Positions 29,555-38,339 of a DNA stretch of 64,000 nucleotides are shown here, piece after piece (position 1 is the stretch's first letter; the number at the start of each line of letters is the position of its first letter). The stretch comes from Lonepinella koalarum (GTDB taxonomy: Bacteria; Pseudomonadota; Gammaproteobacteria; Enterobacterales; Pasteurellaceae), in assembly GCF_004565475.1 (NCBI RefSeq), contig NZ_SRHX01000006.1, positions 1-64,000 of the forward strand. The letters are read 5' to 3'. The notes under the pieces were generated by a model. The model was given only the letters and a program-made list of their open reading frames with translations, searched no databases and was not told the origin of the DNA. The position numbers were made by a program, and so were the translations under genes.

Positions 29555-30416
29555 GGCTTAATAGACAAAATGGTTGCTAAGTAGTGGGTTAAAGCCTTAT
29601 AGTACAAGGCTTTAACTCACTTTCAAAATTTCAAAATTCTGAACAAAAAAATTGCCCATTTTGCTTAAAAAAATACCACGAAAAAATATGGGATCAGAAA
29701 TAAGCTCCAACGTTTCAAATGCACCTCTTGCGGTAAATTATTTAGCAATAATTCGCCCCTAAATTCTGCTCAAATTTGGCATGATTATTCTGCTAAAAAA
29801 CAAACGTTAACAGAGTTATCAAGAACTTACCGATGTTCGATACGAACCATTCAGTGACACATCAAAAAAGCGCCTAAATCGGTGTTTACTGAGCCTGAAT
29901 TCATCCCTATCAATCTCATCATGGATGTGACATTCTTTAGACATAAATTGGGGGTGATGGTCTTTATGAACTCTCTCACCGATACGGTGTTATATCATCA
30001 AATTGTAAAAACAAAAAAAATGGTTTATTACAAAATTGCGATTAACAAACTAATGCGTTTTATCGTAATCTAAATGAATGGTACCGGAAACACAAAAATT
30101 ACTTACTAGAGCGTTCAGAGAAAGCGGAACAAAACGATAGAAAACTGTTCAAACACAAACAACTCAAAAGTGTCTATTTCAGCTCAAAACGGAATGAAAA
30201 CGCACTATTTACTTTTGAAAAATATCCTGAACTAAAGATTGAAAAAACAACAAATTGGCTTGAAGGACTATTTAAAGAATTAAAAAAGAAATTAGCTGTA
30301 CATTAGCGGTCTAAAAACAAAGAATAACATATTGTTTATACAAGATTTTTTGAATAAGAAAAGTTGCTACTCAGTGAGATAAAATACTAAATAACAACTA
30401 TTTTGTCTACTATGCC
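29555..30416 (+). mobile_element. Degenerate insertion sequence, second copy
   Basis: An 862-bp element bounded by imperfect 26-bp inverted repeats. The left repeat at 29555-29580 begins GGCTTAATAGACAAAATGG; the right at 30391-30416 ends TTTTGTCTACTATGCC. The interior is a ruined transposase. No target duplication is visible in the flanks (AAAAC on the left, GGATC on the right). A small hairpin, AAAGCCTT with AAGGCTTT, lies just inside the left end at 29591-29613. The right part is homologous to window positions 1-209. Confidence 0.85.
29641..30394 (+). pseudogene. Transposase pseudogene, IS256-superfamily (IS1249-like)
   Basis: Recognisable pieces occur in more than one frame. An N-terminal zinc ribbon has NCPFCLKKY and, after a frame change, RFKCTSCGKLF. 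A helix-turn-helix-like KKQTLTELSRTYRCSIRTIQ follows and ends in an in-frame TGA. Then come PINLIMDVTFF with a candidate catalytic Asp, a frame shift in a poly-A run near 30010, and the C-terminal TTNWLEGLFKELKKKLAVH followed by a TAG where the other copy has Ser. At least two shifts and two internal stops make it non-functional. Confidence 0.8.
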
Positions 30417-30437
30417 GGATCTTATTAAGCCACAAAA

Positions 30438-30514
30438 TTATTCCGAAACTATTTTTAACCTTATTGATTTTATTCGCTTTTTTAGCTCATAAATTCAGTC
30501 TAGTTTCGGAATAA
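30438..30514. repeat. Inverted repeat of unknown nature, 14-bp arms
   Basis: TTATTCCGAAACTA (30438-30451) and TAGTTTCGGAATAA (30501-30514) are perfect inverted copies with a 49-base AT-rich spacer. It lies between the IS relic and the 3' end of rplY. The long spacer makes an ordinary terminator unlikely; a miniature element or a stem of a small RNA is possible. Confidence 0.6.
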
Positions 30515-30544
30515 AATAATACTTAACTCATTGATAAATAAGTA

Positions 30545-30832
30545 TTAAACTCTTTTAAAGTCAATATGCGCTAATTTTGGTTTGAATGGGTGACGTTGCA
30601 TTGCTTGTACTTTTACTGCCACATCTTTTCCATCAATAACCAATGTAATCACATCAGAATAGAAATTGTCGTGAACTTGTGCATTGTTTAATTCATCGTG
30701 GTTTAATACGATAGAAACAGGAGCTTCACTACCACCGTAAACGATAGCAGGGATTTGACCATTACGACGCAGACGGCGGCTCGCACCCGTACCTTGCGTT
30801 TGACGAACTTCAGCGTTAAATTTAAATGCCAT
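30545..30832 (-). CDS. rplY: 50S ribosomal protein L25
   Basis: 5S rRNA-binding protein of the large subunit. ATG 30830-30832 gives 95 residues ([20 protein letters not shown]), equal to the short enterobacterial-type L25 of 94; a frame extending to 30907 has no support. Typical motifs are [19 protein letters not shown] and the C-terminal HIDFKRV. The ribosome site is AGAGAAC. It is divergent from the ferritin genes. Confidence 0.96.
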   Translation of the reverse strand: MAFKFNAEVRQTQGTGASRRLRRNGQIPAIVYGGSEAPVSIVLNHDELNNAQVHDNFYSDVITLVIDGKDVAVKVQAMQRHPFKPKLAHIDFKRV

Positions 30833-31192
30833 ATTAATGTTCTCTATATAAAATTGTTTAAAGACAGAAATCGTAGGCGACCCAACGATTCCCCATAATT
30901 CGCTCAAAATGTATTTTGAGAGGGCGTATTATAATGAATTTCCTACAAAAATCAAATGTTCTGGTGGTTTTCTTTTTAGTCAAAAATAAAACCACGGTAA
31001 AAAATGCGAATTATTTACAAATTTATCTATGTGAAAAAATTGTTAAGTTATTCTAAATGATAATAGTTGCCATTGTTTTTTCTTTTTAAATTAATGACTT
31101 ATACAAAAATAAATGTTGCAATTCTCATTTGGGTGGTTATAATAACAACAATTGATATCTTCTATTTTAATTTTTTACAAGGAAAACGAAAA
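30833..31192. other. Divergent rplY-ftnA intergenic region, 360 bp
   Basis: No gene is supported here; open frames on the plus strand run into ftnA without a ribosome site. The segment 31057-31066 contains ATGATAATAG, one half of a Fur-like motif, without a convincing second half. The rest is AT-rich DNA that must carry the rplY and ferritin promoters. I cannot place them with confidence. Confidence 0.4.
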
Positions 31193-31681
31193 ATGTTAAA
31201 CCAAGCTATTACAACTAAATTGAATGAACAAATCAATTTAGAATTCTTTTCATCTAATACTTATTTACAAATGAGTGCATGGTGTTCAAATAAAGGTTAT
31301 GAAGGTGCTGCTGCATTTTTCTTACGCCATGCCGATGAAGAAATGGAACATATGCAAAAATTATTCGACTATGTCAGCGAAACAGGTGGATTACCTCTGT
31401 TAGGTAAAATTGAAGCGCCACGTACTGAATATGCTACATTACGTGAAGTGTTAGAAGTGGCTTTTGAACACGAAAAACATGTGACAGCAAAAATCAATGA
31501 ATTAGTGGAAGTCACTTTTGCCAACAAAGACTACTCTACTTTCAACTTCTTGCAATGGTATGTGGCAGAACAACATGAAGAAGAAACGCTGTTTGGTGGT
31601 GTAATTGATAAATTTGATATTTTAGGCAATGATGGCAAAGCAATCTATTTAATTGATAAAGAATTATTAACTCTAGAATAA
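31193..31681 (+). CDS. ftnA: Ferritin, first of a tandem pair
   Basis: Iron-storage 24-mer subunit, 162 residues. The ferroxidase ligands known from E. coli FtnA are all present at the same numbers: Glu17, Glu50, His53, Glu94, Gln127 and Glu130, in [28 protein letters not shown] and AEQHEEE. ATG 31193 follows AAGGAAAACGAAAA; an in-frame extension to 31067 is hydrophobic and not credible. The second ferritin follows after 11 bp. The pair corresponds to the two adjacent ferritin genes of H. influenzae. Confidence 0.96.
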   Translation: MLNQAITTKLNEQINLEFFSSNTYLQMSAWCSNKGYEGAAAFFLRHADEEMEHMQKLFDYVSETGGLPLLGKIEAPRTEYATLREVLEVAFEHEKHVTAKINELVEVTFANKDYSTFNFLQWYVAEQHEEETLFGGVIDKFDILGNDGKAIYLIDKELLTLE

Positions 31682-31692
31682 AAGGAAAAACA

Positions 31693-32190
31693 ATGTTAGC
31701 TAAACAAATTATTGAATTATTGAATGCTCAAATGAATTTGGAATTTTATTCTTCCAATCTTTATTTGCAAATGAGTGCATGGTGCGATCAAAAAGGTTAT
31801 GTGGGTGCAGCGAAATTCTTACGTGGACATGCGTCTGAAGAAATGGAACATATGCGTAAACTTTTCACTTACCTAAATGAAACGGGAGCAGGTGCTCAAA
31901 TTTCTGATATTGAAGAAGTGACGCATGAATATAAATCATTGCGTGAAGTAATCGAATTAACCTTTGCCCATGAAAAATTGATTACCAGCAAAATCAATGA
32001 ATTAGTTGGAGCAACATTTGAAGCAAAAGACTACTCTGCGTTTAATTTCTTACAATGGTATGTAGCAGAACAGCACGAAGAAGAAAAATTATTTGGTAGC
32101 ATCTTAGATAAATTCAATATTTTAGGTGAAGACGGTAAATCTATCTTCTTAATTGATAAAGATCTTGCCGCATTATCTAGTGCAAATTAG
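31693..32190 (+). CDS. ftnB: Ferritin, second of a tandem pair
   Basis: 165-residue ferritin paralogue, closely similar to the upstream copy along its whole length. It also keeps Glu17, Glu50 and His53 and the [11 protein letters not shown] ferroxidase segment, so both subunits should be active; they may form mixed shells. AAAGGAAAAACA precedes the ATG. Transcription of the pair ends at a strong hairpin at 32209-32239. The symbol is positional; naming of bacterial ferritin paralogues varies. Confidence 0.93.
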   Translation: MLAKQIIELLNAQMNLEFYSSNLYLQMSAWCDQKGYVGAAKFLRGHASEEMEHMRKLFTYLNETGAGAQISDIEEVTHEYKSLREVIELTFAHEKLITSKINELVGATFEAKDYSAFNFLQWYVAEQHEEEKLFGSILDKFNILGEDGKSIFLIDKDLAALSSAN

Positions 32191-32208
32191 ACGTTAAAAC
32201 GATACTAT

Positions 32209-32239
32209 AAGCTGATGACCTAAGGTTATCAGCTTTTTT
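32209..32239 (+). terminator. Terminator of the ferritin operon
   Basis: AAGCTGATGACC and GGTTATCAGCTT form a 12-bp stem (one G-T pair) with loop TAA, followed by TTTTA. It is 18 bp past the second ferritin stop. Confidence 0.88.
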
Positions 32240-32250
32240 AACGCTTGTAG

Positions 32251-32355
32251 TTATTGATAATATTGATAGGTTTTATAGCCAAAAGCGACAAGCAAAATCA
32301 CAAACATAATAATGATCTGGATAAGACGTTTTTTGGTTAATTTTTCTGCCGGCAT
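32251..32355 (-). CDS. Small membrane protein, 34 residues, unknown function
   Basis: The frame reads MPAEKLTKKRLIQIIIMFVI then LLVAFGYKTYQYYQ and stop: a basic N-terminus, one membrane helix of about 18 residues, and an aromatic polar tail, the layout of a single-pass small protein with N-in topology. AAGAAG lies 8 bp before the ATG. It fills the gap between the ferritin terminator and the divergent fnr promoter; its start is 40 bp from the FNR box. I do not recognise a family. Confidence 0.55.
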   Translation of the reverse strand: MPAEKLTKKRLIQIIIMFVILLVAFGYKTYQYYQ

Positions 32356-32394
32356 AATTTTTCTTCTTAATTTTATATTTTAATGCTATTATTT

Positions 32395-32408
32395 TTGAGT
32401 TAGATCAA
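32395..32408 (+). promoter_or_regulatory. FNR box upstream of fnr
   Basis: TTGAGTTAGATCAA matches the FNR consensus TTGAT-N4-ATCAA in 9 of 10 positions. It lies 24 bp before the fnr start. E. coli fnr is negatively autoregulated through such a site; the same is inferred here. It could also serve the divergent 34-codon ORF. Confidence 0.7.
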
Positions 32409-32432
32409 TTTTATCACAAAATTCGAGGCAGA

Positions 32433-33203
32433 ATGAGTATTTTATCATCAGAACCACGTATGGGTCGCCGTATTCAATCTGGCGGTTGTGCTATTCATTG
32501 TCAAGATTGCAGTATTAGTCAATTATGCATACCTTTTACCCTTAATGCTCACGAGTTAGATCAACTTGATAATATTATTGAGCGTAAAAAACCTATCCAA
32601 AAATCTCAATTATTATTTAAAGCTGGGGATGAACTGGTGTCATTGTATGCTATCCGTTCTGGTACCATCAAATCTTATACCATTAACGAAGCCGGCGAAG
32701 AACAAATTACATCATTCCACTTGCCCGGTGATTTAGTGGGATTTGATGCCATTATGAATATGCGTCACCCAAGTTTTGCTCAAGCATTAGAAACGGCAAT
32801 GGTATGTGAAATTCCCTTTGATGTACTTAATGATCTTTCTGGTAAAATGCCGAAATTACGCCAACAGATTATGCGTTTAATGAGTAGTGAAATTAAAAGC
32901 GATCAAGAAATGATTTTGTTATTATCTAAAATGAATGCGGAAGAACGTTTAGCTGCTTTTATTTATAATTTATCCAAACGTTATTCTGCTCGTGGTTTTT
33001 CACCTAGAGAATTCCGTTTAACCATGACGCGTGGCGATATTGGCAATTATCTCGGTTTAACAGTGGAAACCATTAGCCGTTTACTTGGTCGTTTCCAAAA
33101 ACTGGGGATTTTAGCGGTACAAGGTAAATATATCACGATTAATAGTTTACCTGAATTAACCGAAATTGCGGGAATTCACCGTACCAAGATTGCCTTTGAG
33201 TAG
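32433..33203 (+). CDS. fnr: Anaerobic regulator FNR
   Basis: Oxygen-sensing CRP-family activator of anaerobic respiration. The 256 residues carry the 4Fe-4S cysteines in [16 protein letters not shown] (Cys23, Cys26, Cys32) plus the central Cys in AMVCEIPF. The dimer helix and the recognition helix [12 protein letters not shown] with Glu-Ser-Arg are identical to E. coli FNR, so target sites should be TTGAT-N4-ATCAA. The N-terminus [13 protein letters not shown] differs from E. coli. An FNR box precedes it. uspE follows on the same strand, as in E. coli. Confidence 0.97.
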   Translation: MSILSSEPRMGRRIQSGGCAIHCQDCSISQLCIPFTLNAHELDQLDNIIERKKPIQKSQLLFKAGDELVSLYAIRSGTIKSYTINEAGEEQITSFHLPGDLVGFDAIMNMRHPSFAQALETAMVCEIPFDVLNDLSGKMPKLRQQIMRLMSSEIKSDQEMILLLSKMNAEERLAAFIYNLSKRYSARGFSPREFRLTMTRGDIGNYLGLTVETISRLLGRFQKLGILAVQGKYITINSLPELTEIAGIHRTKIAFE

Positions 33204-33228
33204 AAAATTTGTAAATTATATAAAATTT

Positions 33229-33244
33229 TGTTGCCTAGATCACA
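33229..33244 (+). promoter_or_regulatory. Weak CRP-like site upstream of uspE
   Basis: TGTTGCCTAGATCACA has a perfect right half (TCACA, with TAGA before it) and a 3-of-5 left half of TGTGA-N6-TCACA. It is 96 bp before uspE. The match is partial and function is uncertain. Confidence 0.35.
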
Positions 33245-33339
33245 TTTTTAACTCGTCTCGCTTGTTATTTAATATAATCCGCACTATGCTATTTATATTC
33301 GGAGATGAATAAAATCAAACTGTAAAAACGGAGGTTATG

Positions 33340-34269
33340 ATGAAATTCAACAATATTCTCGTTATTCTTAACCCAGAAAATGAAAAACAATACAGCTTAG
33401 CTCGCGCCGTTCGTTTAGTTAAAGAACAGAAAAGCGAATTTCCTGTTAATATTACTGTTTTCCTACCTGTCTATGATCTCTCCTATGAGATGTCAGCGCT
33501 GCTTTCTTCCGAAGAACGTGAAGAAATGCACCGTACGGTAGTTGAACAACGCCAAAAAGACGTACAACCCTATTTAGATAAATATACAGATCCGATGATT
33601 ATCTTTCATTCACGTGTAGTCTGGTCAAGTAATGAATCAGAAGCTATTGTGGCAGAAATTGAAAACAACCACTATGATTTAGTCATTAAATATACCAAAG
33701 AAGAAGAAAGTTTAACTTCTTTATTTATCACCCCAATGGACTGGCAATTATTACGTAAATGCCCGACGCCATTATTAATGGTGCGCGATGGTGACTGGAA
33801 GCATCAACGCCGTATTTTAGTGGCGGTAAATGTATCTTCGGGAGATAAAGAATACCATGATATTTTCAATCAAGAATTGGTATCGCTCAGCATGGATTTA
33901 GCCGATCAATTAGGACGTGGTAATGTACATTTAGTCAGTGCATACCCGCCAACTCCAATGAATATGGCGATTGATTTACCAGAATTTCATTCCAGTGAAT
34001 ATATTAATGGTGTACGTGGTCAATATTTAATTAATATGAAAGCATTACGCCAACGTTTTGGTATTTCAGAAGATCATACCCACGTTTATGAAGGTTTCCC
34101 TGAAGAAGTTATTCCGCAAGTGGCTGAAGAAATTGAAGCTGAACTCGTCATTTTAGGTACCGTAGGACGTACAGGACTTTCCGCAGCTCTCCTTGGTAAC
34201 ACGGCAGAACATGTGATCAGTAAATTAAAATGTAATTTACTGGCTATTAAGCCGACGAAAAAAGCTTAA
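33340..34269 (+). CDS. uspE: Universal stress protein UspE
   Basis: Tandem universal-stress-domain protein of 309 residues, linked in E. coli to motility, adhesion and stress survival. Domain 1 begins MKFNNILVILNPENEKQYSL; domain 2 begins RRILVAVNVSSGDKEYHD and ends with the nucleotide-binding-like GTVGRTGLSAALLGNTAEHV. Two adjacent ATGs occur at 33337 and 33340; the second is better spaced from GGAGG. It ends at an uptake-signal hairpin terminator. Adjacent to fnr as in E. coli and H. influenzae. Confidence 0.95.
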   Translation: MKFNNILVILNPENEKQYSLARAVRLVKEQKSEFPVNITVFLPVYDLSYEMSALLSSEEREEMHRTVVEQRQKDVQPYLDKYTDPMIIFHSRVVWSSNESEAIVAEIENNHYDLVIKYTKEEESLTSLFITPMDWQLLRKCPTPLLMVRDGDWKHQRRILVAVNVSSGDKEYHDIFNQELVSLSMDLADQLGRGNVHLVSAYPPTPMNMAIDLPEFHSSEYINGVRGQYLINMKALRQRFGISEDHTHVYEGFPEEVIPQVAEEIEAELVILGTVGRTGLSAALLGNTAEHVISKLKCNLLAIKPTKKA

Positions 34270-34294
34270 CCTAATGACTTGCACGAAATACAAT

Positions 34295-34328
34295 AAAAGT
34301 GCGGTGAAAAATAACCGCACTTTTTTAT
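34295..34328 (+). terminator. Uptake-signal hairpin terminator after uspE
   Basis: AAAAGTGCGGT and ACCGCACTTTT are perfect inverted uptake signals (11 bp) with an 8-base loop, then TTTTA. This inverted-pair arrangement as a terminator is typical of Haemophilus-type genomes. Confidence 0.92.
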
Positions 34329-34355
34329 TTTAGATAATCCAAACAGTAAACTCTT

Positions 34356-34679
34356 ATGACAGAAATAATCCAAAAACTCGATCCCGATACTGCCATAGAT
34401 ATTGCCTATGATATTTTTCTTGAGATGGCTGGAGAAAATTTAGATCCAGCGGATATTCTTTTATTCAATCTACAATTTGAAGATCGCGGAGCGGTAGAAT
34501 TGGTAGAAACCGCTAATGACTGGGAGCAAGAAATCGGTGTACTGATTGACCCCGAAGAATATGCCGAAGTATGGATCGGTTTAGTCAATGAACAAGATGA
34601 AATGGATGATATTTTTGCAAAATTTTTAATCTCACACCGTGCAGATGATCGTGAATATCATATTATCTGGAAAAAATAA
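34356..34679 (+). CDS. DUF440 family DNA-mimic-like protein (YciU/HI1450-like)
   Basis: A small, strongly acidic protein of 107 residues (many Asp and Glu, for example [20 protein letters not shown] and DDIFAKF). It matches the UPF0263/DUF440 family typified by HI1450, whose structure was interpreted as a double-stranded DNA mimic; its partner was proposed to be HU. The biological role is not settled. The stop overlaps the queF start by one base (TAATG), so the two are coupled. Confidence 0.88.
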   Translation: MTEIIQKLDPDTAIDIAYDIFLEMAGENLDPADILLFNLQFEDRGAVELVETANDWEQEIGVLIDPEEYAEVWIGLVNEQDEMDDIFAKFLISHRADDREYHIIWKK

Positions 34680-35518
34680 TGTACTCAAATAACGCTAGCT
34701 TAAAAAACTTAAAACTCGGTCAAAAAACAGAATACCGAGCTATTTATGACCGCACTTTACTGCAACCCGTGCCACGTTCACTTAATCGTGATGCTCTTGG
34801 TATTACGCAACAACAACCTTTTTCATTCGGTGCAGATATTTGGACAGCTTATGAAATCTCTTGGCTAAACCCTAAAGGTTTGCCACAGGTTGCCATTGCG
34901 GATATAGAAATTGATTACCGTTCACAAAATTTAATTGAATCAAAAAGTTTTAAACTCTATTTAAATAGCTTTAACCAAACTAAATTTGCTTCTTTTGAAC
35001 AAGTACAAAATACTATTCAACAGGATTTGGCTCAATGTGCTGATGGTGATGTCAAAGTGCGGTTGAATTCTCTCGAATTTTATAACCAACAAAAGCTTGA
35101 CGATTTTATTGGCGAATGTATTGATTATCAAGATATTGAAGTCACCGATTATGCTTTTGATGCCCATTATTTGCAGGACTGTACAAATAATACATATGTA
35201 GAAGAAACATTAGTCAGTCATTTACTTAAATCAAATTGCTTAATTACCAGCCAACCGGACTGGGGTTCAGTACAAATTCATTATGTTGGAAAGCAAATTA
35301 ATCGAGAAAAATTATTACGCTATTTAATCTCATTTCGTCAACATAATGAATTTCATGAACAATGTGTAGAGCGGATTTTTAATGATTTGATGCATTACGC
35401 GCAACCACAAAAATTAACCGTATATGCGCGTTATACGCGTCGTGGTGGTTTAGATATTAATCCGTTCCGTTCAAATTTTGAAACTATACCCAATAACCAA
35501 CGTTTAGCAAGGCAATAA
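34679..35518 (+). CDS. queF: NADPH-dependent 7-cyano-7-deazaguanine reductase
   Basis: Reduces the nitrile preQ0 to the amine preQ1 in queuosine synthesis. A bimodular QueF of 279 residues (E. coli 282). Visible are the QueF signature [14 protein letters not shown] and the catalytic Cys in [15 protein letters not shown], with the Asp downstream. C-terminal PRxxIDINPFRS is present as [12 protein letters not shown]. It overlaps the DUF440 gene by one base and is 1 bp from ppnN, so the three form an operon. An uptake signal lies within it near 35055. Confidence 0.96.
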   Translation: MYSNNASLKNLKLGQKTEYRAIYDRTLLQPVPRSLNRDALGITQQQPFSFGADIWTAYEISWLNPKGLPQVAIADIEIDYRSQNLIESKSFKLYLNSFNQTKFASFEQVQNTIQQDLAQCADGDVKVRLNSLEFYNQQKLDDFIGECIDYQDIEVTDYAFDAHYLQDCTNNTYVEETLVSHLLKSNCLITSQPDWGSVQIHYVGKQINREKLLRYLISFRQHNEFHEQCVERIFNDLMHYAQPQKLTVYARYTRRGGLDINPFRSNFETIPNNQRLARQ

Positions 35519-35519
35519 C

Positions 35520-36884
35520 ATGAATCAAGTTTATTATATTAATCCGAAAGGCAGTATGGATCAACTTTCGCATATTGAAGTATGTCAATTGACCAAACAA
35601 GCCCGTTCACCACTCTATCAGCTTTATCGGAATTGCACTTTAGCAGTACTAAACTCTGGTGCCGTGACTGATGATAGCCGAGCCTTATTAGCAAAATATG
35701 ATAATTTTGATATTAATTTAGTGGCAAGAGAACGTGGAATTTCCTTAGAATTACATAATCCTCCTGAAACTGCTTTTGTCGATGACGTAATGATTAGTAA
35801 TATTCAATATCATTCTTTTGCGGTATTACGTGATATTTTATTTGTTAACAGTATGATTTCAAACACCAATTTAAACAATCATCTGACTAGCGAACAAACC
35901 ACTAATTTAGTGTTTGGTATGTTACGCAATGCCAAAGCCCTAATTGTAGGTGAGAAGCCAAATTTAGTGGTTTGTTGGGGCGGTCATTCGATTAGTGAGG
36001 CGGAATATCAATACTGCCGTGCGGTAGGAACTGAACTTGGCTTACGTGAGTTAAATATTATTACTGGTTGTGGTACGGGTGTTATGGAAGCACCCATGAA
36101 AGGGGCAGCGATTGGTCATGCAAACCAACGTTATAAAAATAGCCGTTTTATCGGTATAACTGAGCCATCTATTATTGCATCAGAACCACCTAATCCAATT
36201 GTTAATGAATTAATTATCATGCCAGATATTGAAAAACGCCTAGAAGCCTTTGTTCGCATGGGACATGGTATTATTATTTTCGCTGGTGGACCGGGGACAT
36301 TTGAAGAATTTATGTTTATTTTAGGTATAAAACTCAATCCTAAAAATCAAGCACAAACTTTGCCGTTGATTCTCACTGGACCAAAAGAAAGCCAAGGTTA
36401 TTTTGATGCCATTGATCGTTTTGTCAAAGAAACGCTTGGCGAACAAGCTCAAGCGCTTTATCAAATCATTATAGATGATCCTGTGACGGTGTCACGCCAT
36501 ATGAAATCTGCCATGACGAAAATTCAGCAACAACGTTTTGAAAAAGGTGATAGTTACAGCTTTAATTGGTCGCTAGAAATTGATCAAGAATTTCAAAAAC
36601 CATTTATTCCAACCCATGAGAATATGGCGAATTTGAATCTTCATCTTAATCAAAGTGCGGTGAATTTAGTGGCAAATTTACGCCGTGCTTTTTCGGGTAT
36701 CGTGGCTGGTAATATTAAAGCCGATACGCAAGATAAAATTGCGAGCTTAGGGAAATTTAAGTTAAACGGTGATCAACAATTAATGACTAAAATCGATCGA
36801 TTATTACAAGACTTTATCGAACAGCATCGTATGAAATTGCCAACCGGTGATGCTTACGAGCCTTGTTATGAAATTATTAAATAG
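35520..36884 (+). CDS. ppnN: Pyrimidine/purine nucleotide 5'-monophosphate nucleosidase PpnN
   Basis: Hydrolyses nucleoside monophosphates to base and ribose 5-phosphate; in E. coli activated by (p)ppGpp. The 454 residues equal E. coli YgdH. The central LOG-like Rossmann domain has [18 protein letters not shown] and the catalytic-site [11 protein letters not shown], with flanking N- and C-terminal PpnN-specific domains. Start ATG follows the queF stop after a single base; GGCAATAAC provides little ribosome site, so translation coupling is likely. Confidence 0.95.
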   Translation: MNQVYYINPKGSMDQLSHIEVCQLTKQARSPLYQLYRNCTLAVLNSGAVTDDSRALLAKYDNFDINLVARERGISLELHNPPETAFVDDVMISNIQYHSFAVLRDILFVNSMISNTNLNNHLTSEQTTNLVFGMLRNAKALIVGEKPNLVVCWGGHSISEAEYQYCRAVGTELGLRELNIITGCGTGVMEAPMKGAAIGHANQRYKNSRFIGITEPSIIASEPPNPIVNELIIMPDIEKRLEAFVRMGHGIIIFAGGPGTFEEFMFILGIKLNPKNQAQTLPLILTGPKESQGYFDAIDRFVKETLGEQAQALYQIIIDDPVTVSRHMKSAMTKIQQQRFEKGDSYSFNWSLEIDQEFQKPFIPTHENMANLNLHLNQSAVNLVANLRRAFSGIVAGNIKADTQDKIASLGKFKLNGDQQLMTKIDRLLQDFIEQHRMKLPTGDAYEPCYEIIK

Positions 36885-36895
36885 GAAGCCAAAAC

Positions 36896-37588
36896 ATGAT
36901 GAAACGTATTGAGCAATTATTCGCCAATAACCACAGTTGGGCATTGCGAATGCAAGAAGAAAATTCGCTCTATTTCAAAGAATTAGCCGAGCATCAAACA
37001 CCACATTATTTATGGATAGGCTGTTCTGATAGCCGTGTTCCAGCAGAAAAACTAACGAATTTAGAACCGGGCGAATTGTTTGTACATCGTAATGTAGCAA
37101 ATCAGGTTATTCATACCGATCTCAACTGCCTTTCAGTAGTGCAATATGCAGTAGATGTGTTGAATATTGAGCATATTATTATCTGCGGTCACACCAATTG
37201 CGGGGGGATTAAGGCCGCAATGACTAATCAAGATCTCGGCTTAATTAATAACTGGTTATTACATATTCGTGATATTTGGTTTAAACACAGCCACTTGCTA
37301 GGTAATCTCTCCCCGGAGAAACGTGCTGATATGCTGACTAAAATCAATGTTGCAGAACAAGTTTATAATCTTGGGCGTTCTTCTATTATTCAATCAGCTT
37401 GGGAGCGTGGTGCTAAACTTTCTTTACATGGTTGGGTTTATGACGTAAATGATGGTTTCTTAGTGGATCAAGGGGTATTAGCTACGAGCCGAGAGAGTTT
37501 AGAAATATCTTATCGTAACGCTATTGCACGCTTGCTAACACTGGATGAGAATAATATTCTGGAAAAGAAATCAGTTCCACAATATTAA
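36896..37588 (+). CDS. can: Beta-class carbonic anhydrase
   Basis: Interconverts CO2 and bicarbonate. Zinc ligands are Cys and Asp in GCSDSR and His and Cys in CGHTNCGG, the type II beta-CA arrangement with Asp as fourth ligand seen in the H. influenzae enzyme. The allosteric-site Trp is in YLWIGC and the Arg in HRNVAN. 230 residues against 220-229 in relatives. AGGAAGCC precedes ATG 36896; a second ATG at 36899 is also possible. In H. influenzae can neighbours asnS; here tRNA-Leu, an integration scar and cspD come between. Confidence 0.96.
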   Translation: MMKRIEQLFANNHSWALRMQEENSLYFKELAEHQTPHYLWIGCSDSRVPAEKLTNLEPGELFVHRNVANQVIHTDLNCLSVVQYAVDVLNIEHIIICGHTNCGGIKAAMTNQDLGLINNWLLHIRDIWFKHSHLLGNLSPEKRADMLTKINVAEQVYNLGRSSIIQSAWERGAKLSLHGWVYDVNDGFLVDQGVLATSRESLEISYRNAIARLLTLDENNILEKKSVPQY

Positions 37589-37765
37589 TTAATAAATGCT
37601 CTGATGCCAAAAGGTTAAACTATTAAAATATATAACACTGATTGATAGCAATATTGGCAAAATTTGACTGATTTTAGATAGTTCAGCTAGGCATCAAACT
37701 TACCAAAAAATCATCTTATAATTGATGAAAATTAAAGCAAATAAGCATAAATCAACAATTTATGC

Positions 37766-37793
37766 TTGCAACCATGTTAGATAACCGTATAAT
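37766..37793 (+). promoter_or_regulatory. Promoter of tRNA-Leu
   Basis: TTGCAA (37766-37771) and TATAAT (37788-37793) with a 16-bp spacer, 22 bp upstream of the mature tRNA. A 10-bp perfect inverted repeat, AAGCATAAAT and ATTTATGCTT (37743-37767), overlaps the first two bases of the -35 box. Confidence 0.7.
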
Positions 37794-37814
37794 GCAACAC
37801 AAGATTTAGTGCTT

Positions 37815-37901
37815 GCCAGTGTGGCGAAATCGGTAGACGCAGCGGATTCAAAATCCGCCGCCCTTAAAAGCGTGTCGGTTCGAGTCCGACCACTGGCACC
37901 A
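37815..37901 (+). tRNA. tRNA-Leu (anticodon CAA)
   Basis: An 87-base class II tRNA with encoded CCA. Acceptor GCCAGTG (37815-37821) pairs with CACTGGC (37891-37897). The anticodon loop TTCAAAA gives CAA, reading UUG. The variable arm (CGCCCTTAAAAGCG region) is long as for Leu, and the T arm contains GGTTCGAGTCC. It is followed by a terminator and by relics of an integrative element, consistent with a tRNA-Leu attachment site. Confidence 0.97.
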
Positions 37902-37910
37902 AATTACAAG

Positions 37911-37938
37911 AAACCACGTTATTACGTGGTTTTTTTTC
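37911..37938 (+). terminator. Terminator of tRNA-Leu
   Basis: AAACCACGT and ACGTGGTTT form a 9-bp stem with a 3-base loop, followed by TTTTT. It starts 10 bp after the CCA end. Confidence 0.9.
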
Positions 37939-38071
37939 GTCTTACGTTTTGTTATTTTATCTTACTTTTAAGACAGGCGAAACCAGATACCGCAAGGCTT
38001 TACACCTTAATGATGTTCTTTCGTATTCTTATGCGTTAGCGTTTTGCCTTACGTTGACAACCGCAAATAAT

Positions 38072-38238
38072 AAGGGTACAAATAAGGGTACAAGTTTAAG
38101 GGTACAGAAAAAATAGTAATTTTGTACCCTTATTTTTTCCTAGAGCCTTTTAGTATAAGGCTTGAACGGTTATTTATTTTTTGAGATTTTGAGCAAATGG
38201 CACAATTAACTAAACCGCTAACAAAATTAAAGGACTGA
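38072..38238 (+). mobile_element. Scar of an integrative element downstream of tRNA-Leu, with an integrase start remnant
   Basis: Three direct repeats AAGGGTACA (38072, 38084, 38098) are followed by an inverted copy TGTACCCTT at 38123-38131 and by a short frame at 38197-38238, MAQLTKPLTKLKD and stop. The peptide resembles the first residues of P4-type tyrosine integrases of this family, which commonly lie next to tRNA-Leu. After about 11 codons the similarity ends, suggesting a deletion. The GGGTACA repeats resemble arm-type integrase sites. The rest of the 38239-38339 gap holds no gene. Confidence 0.5.
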
Positions 38239-38339
38239 GTCCGATACAATATCGTTGTCAGCCCTTGAAATAAGTATTTAACTTTTTGGGAGCATATCAA
38301 AATAACAATTTTTTAACCGCACTTTTTATTATTTTTCAA

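Noticed and set aside
29882-30073. 63-codon ATG-less frame in the IS relic
   Set aside because: It is one fragment of the broken transposase, ending after a frameshift in a poly-A run, not a separate gene.
30908-31192. Fur box upstream of the ferritins
   Set aside because: Only one TGATAAT half is present without a matching second half.
37809-38039. 76-codon frame across tRNA-Leu
   Set aside because: It is a read-through of the tRNA and terminator sequence; no ribosome site and no protein-like composition.
38072-38131. CRISPR array from the three AAGGGTACA repeats
   Set aside because: Repeats are only 9 bp with 3-5 bp spacing and no cas genes; they fit integrase sites better.
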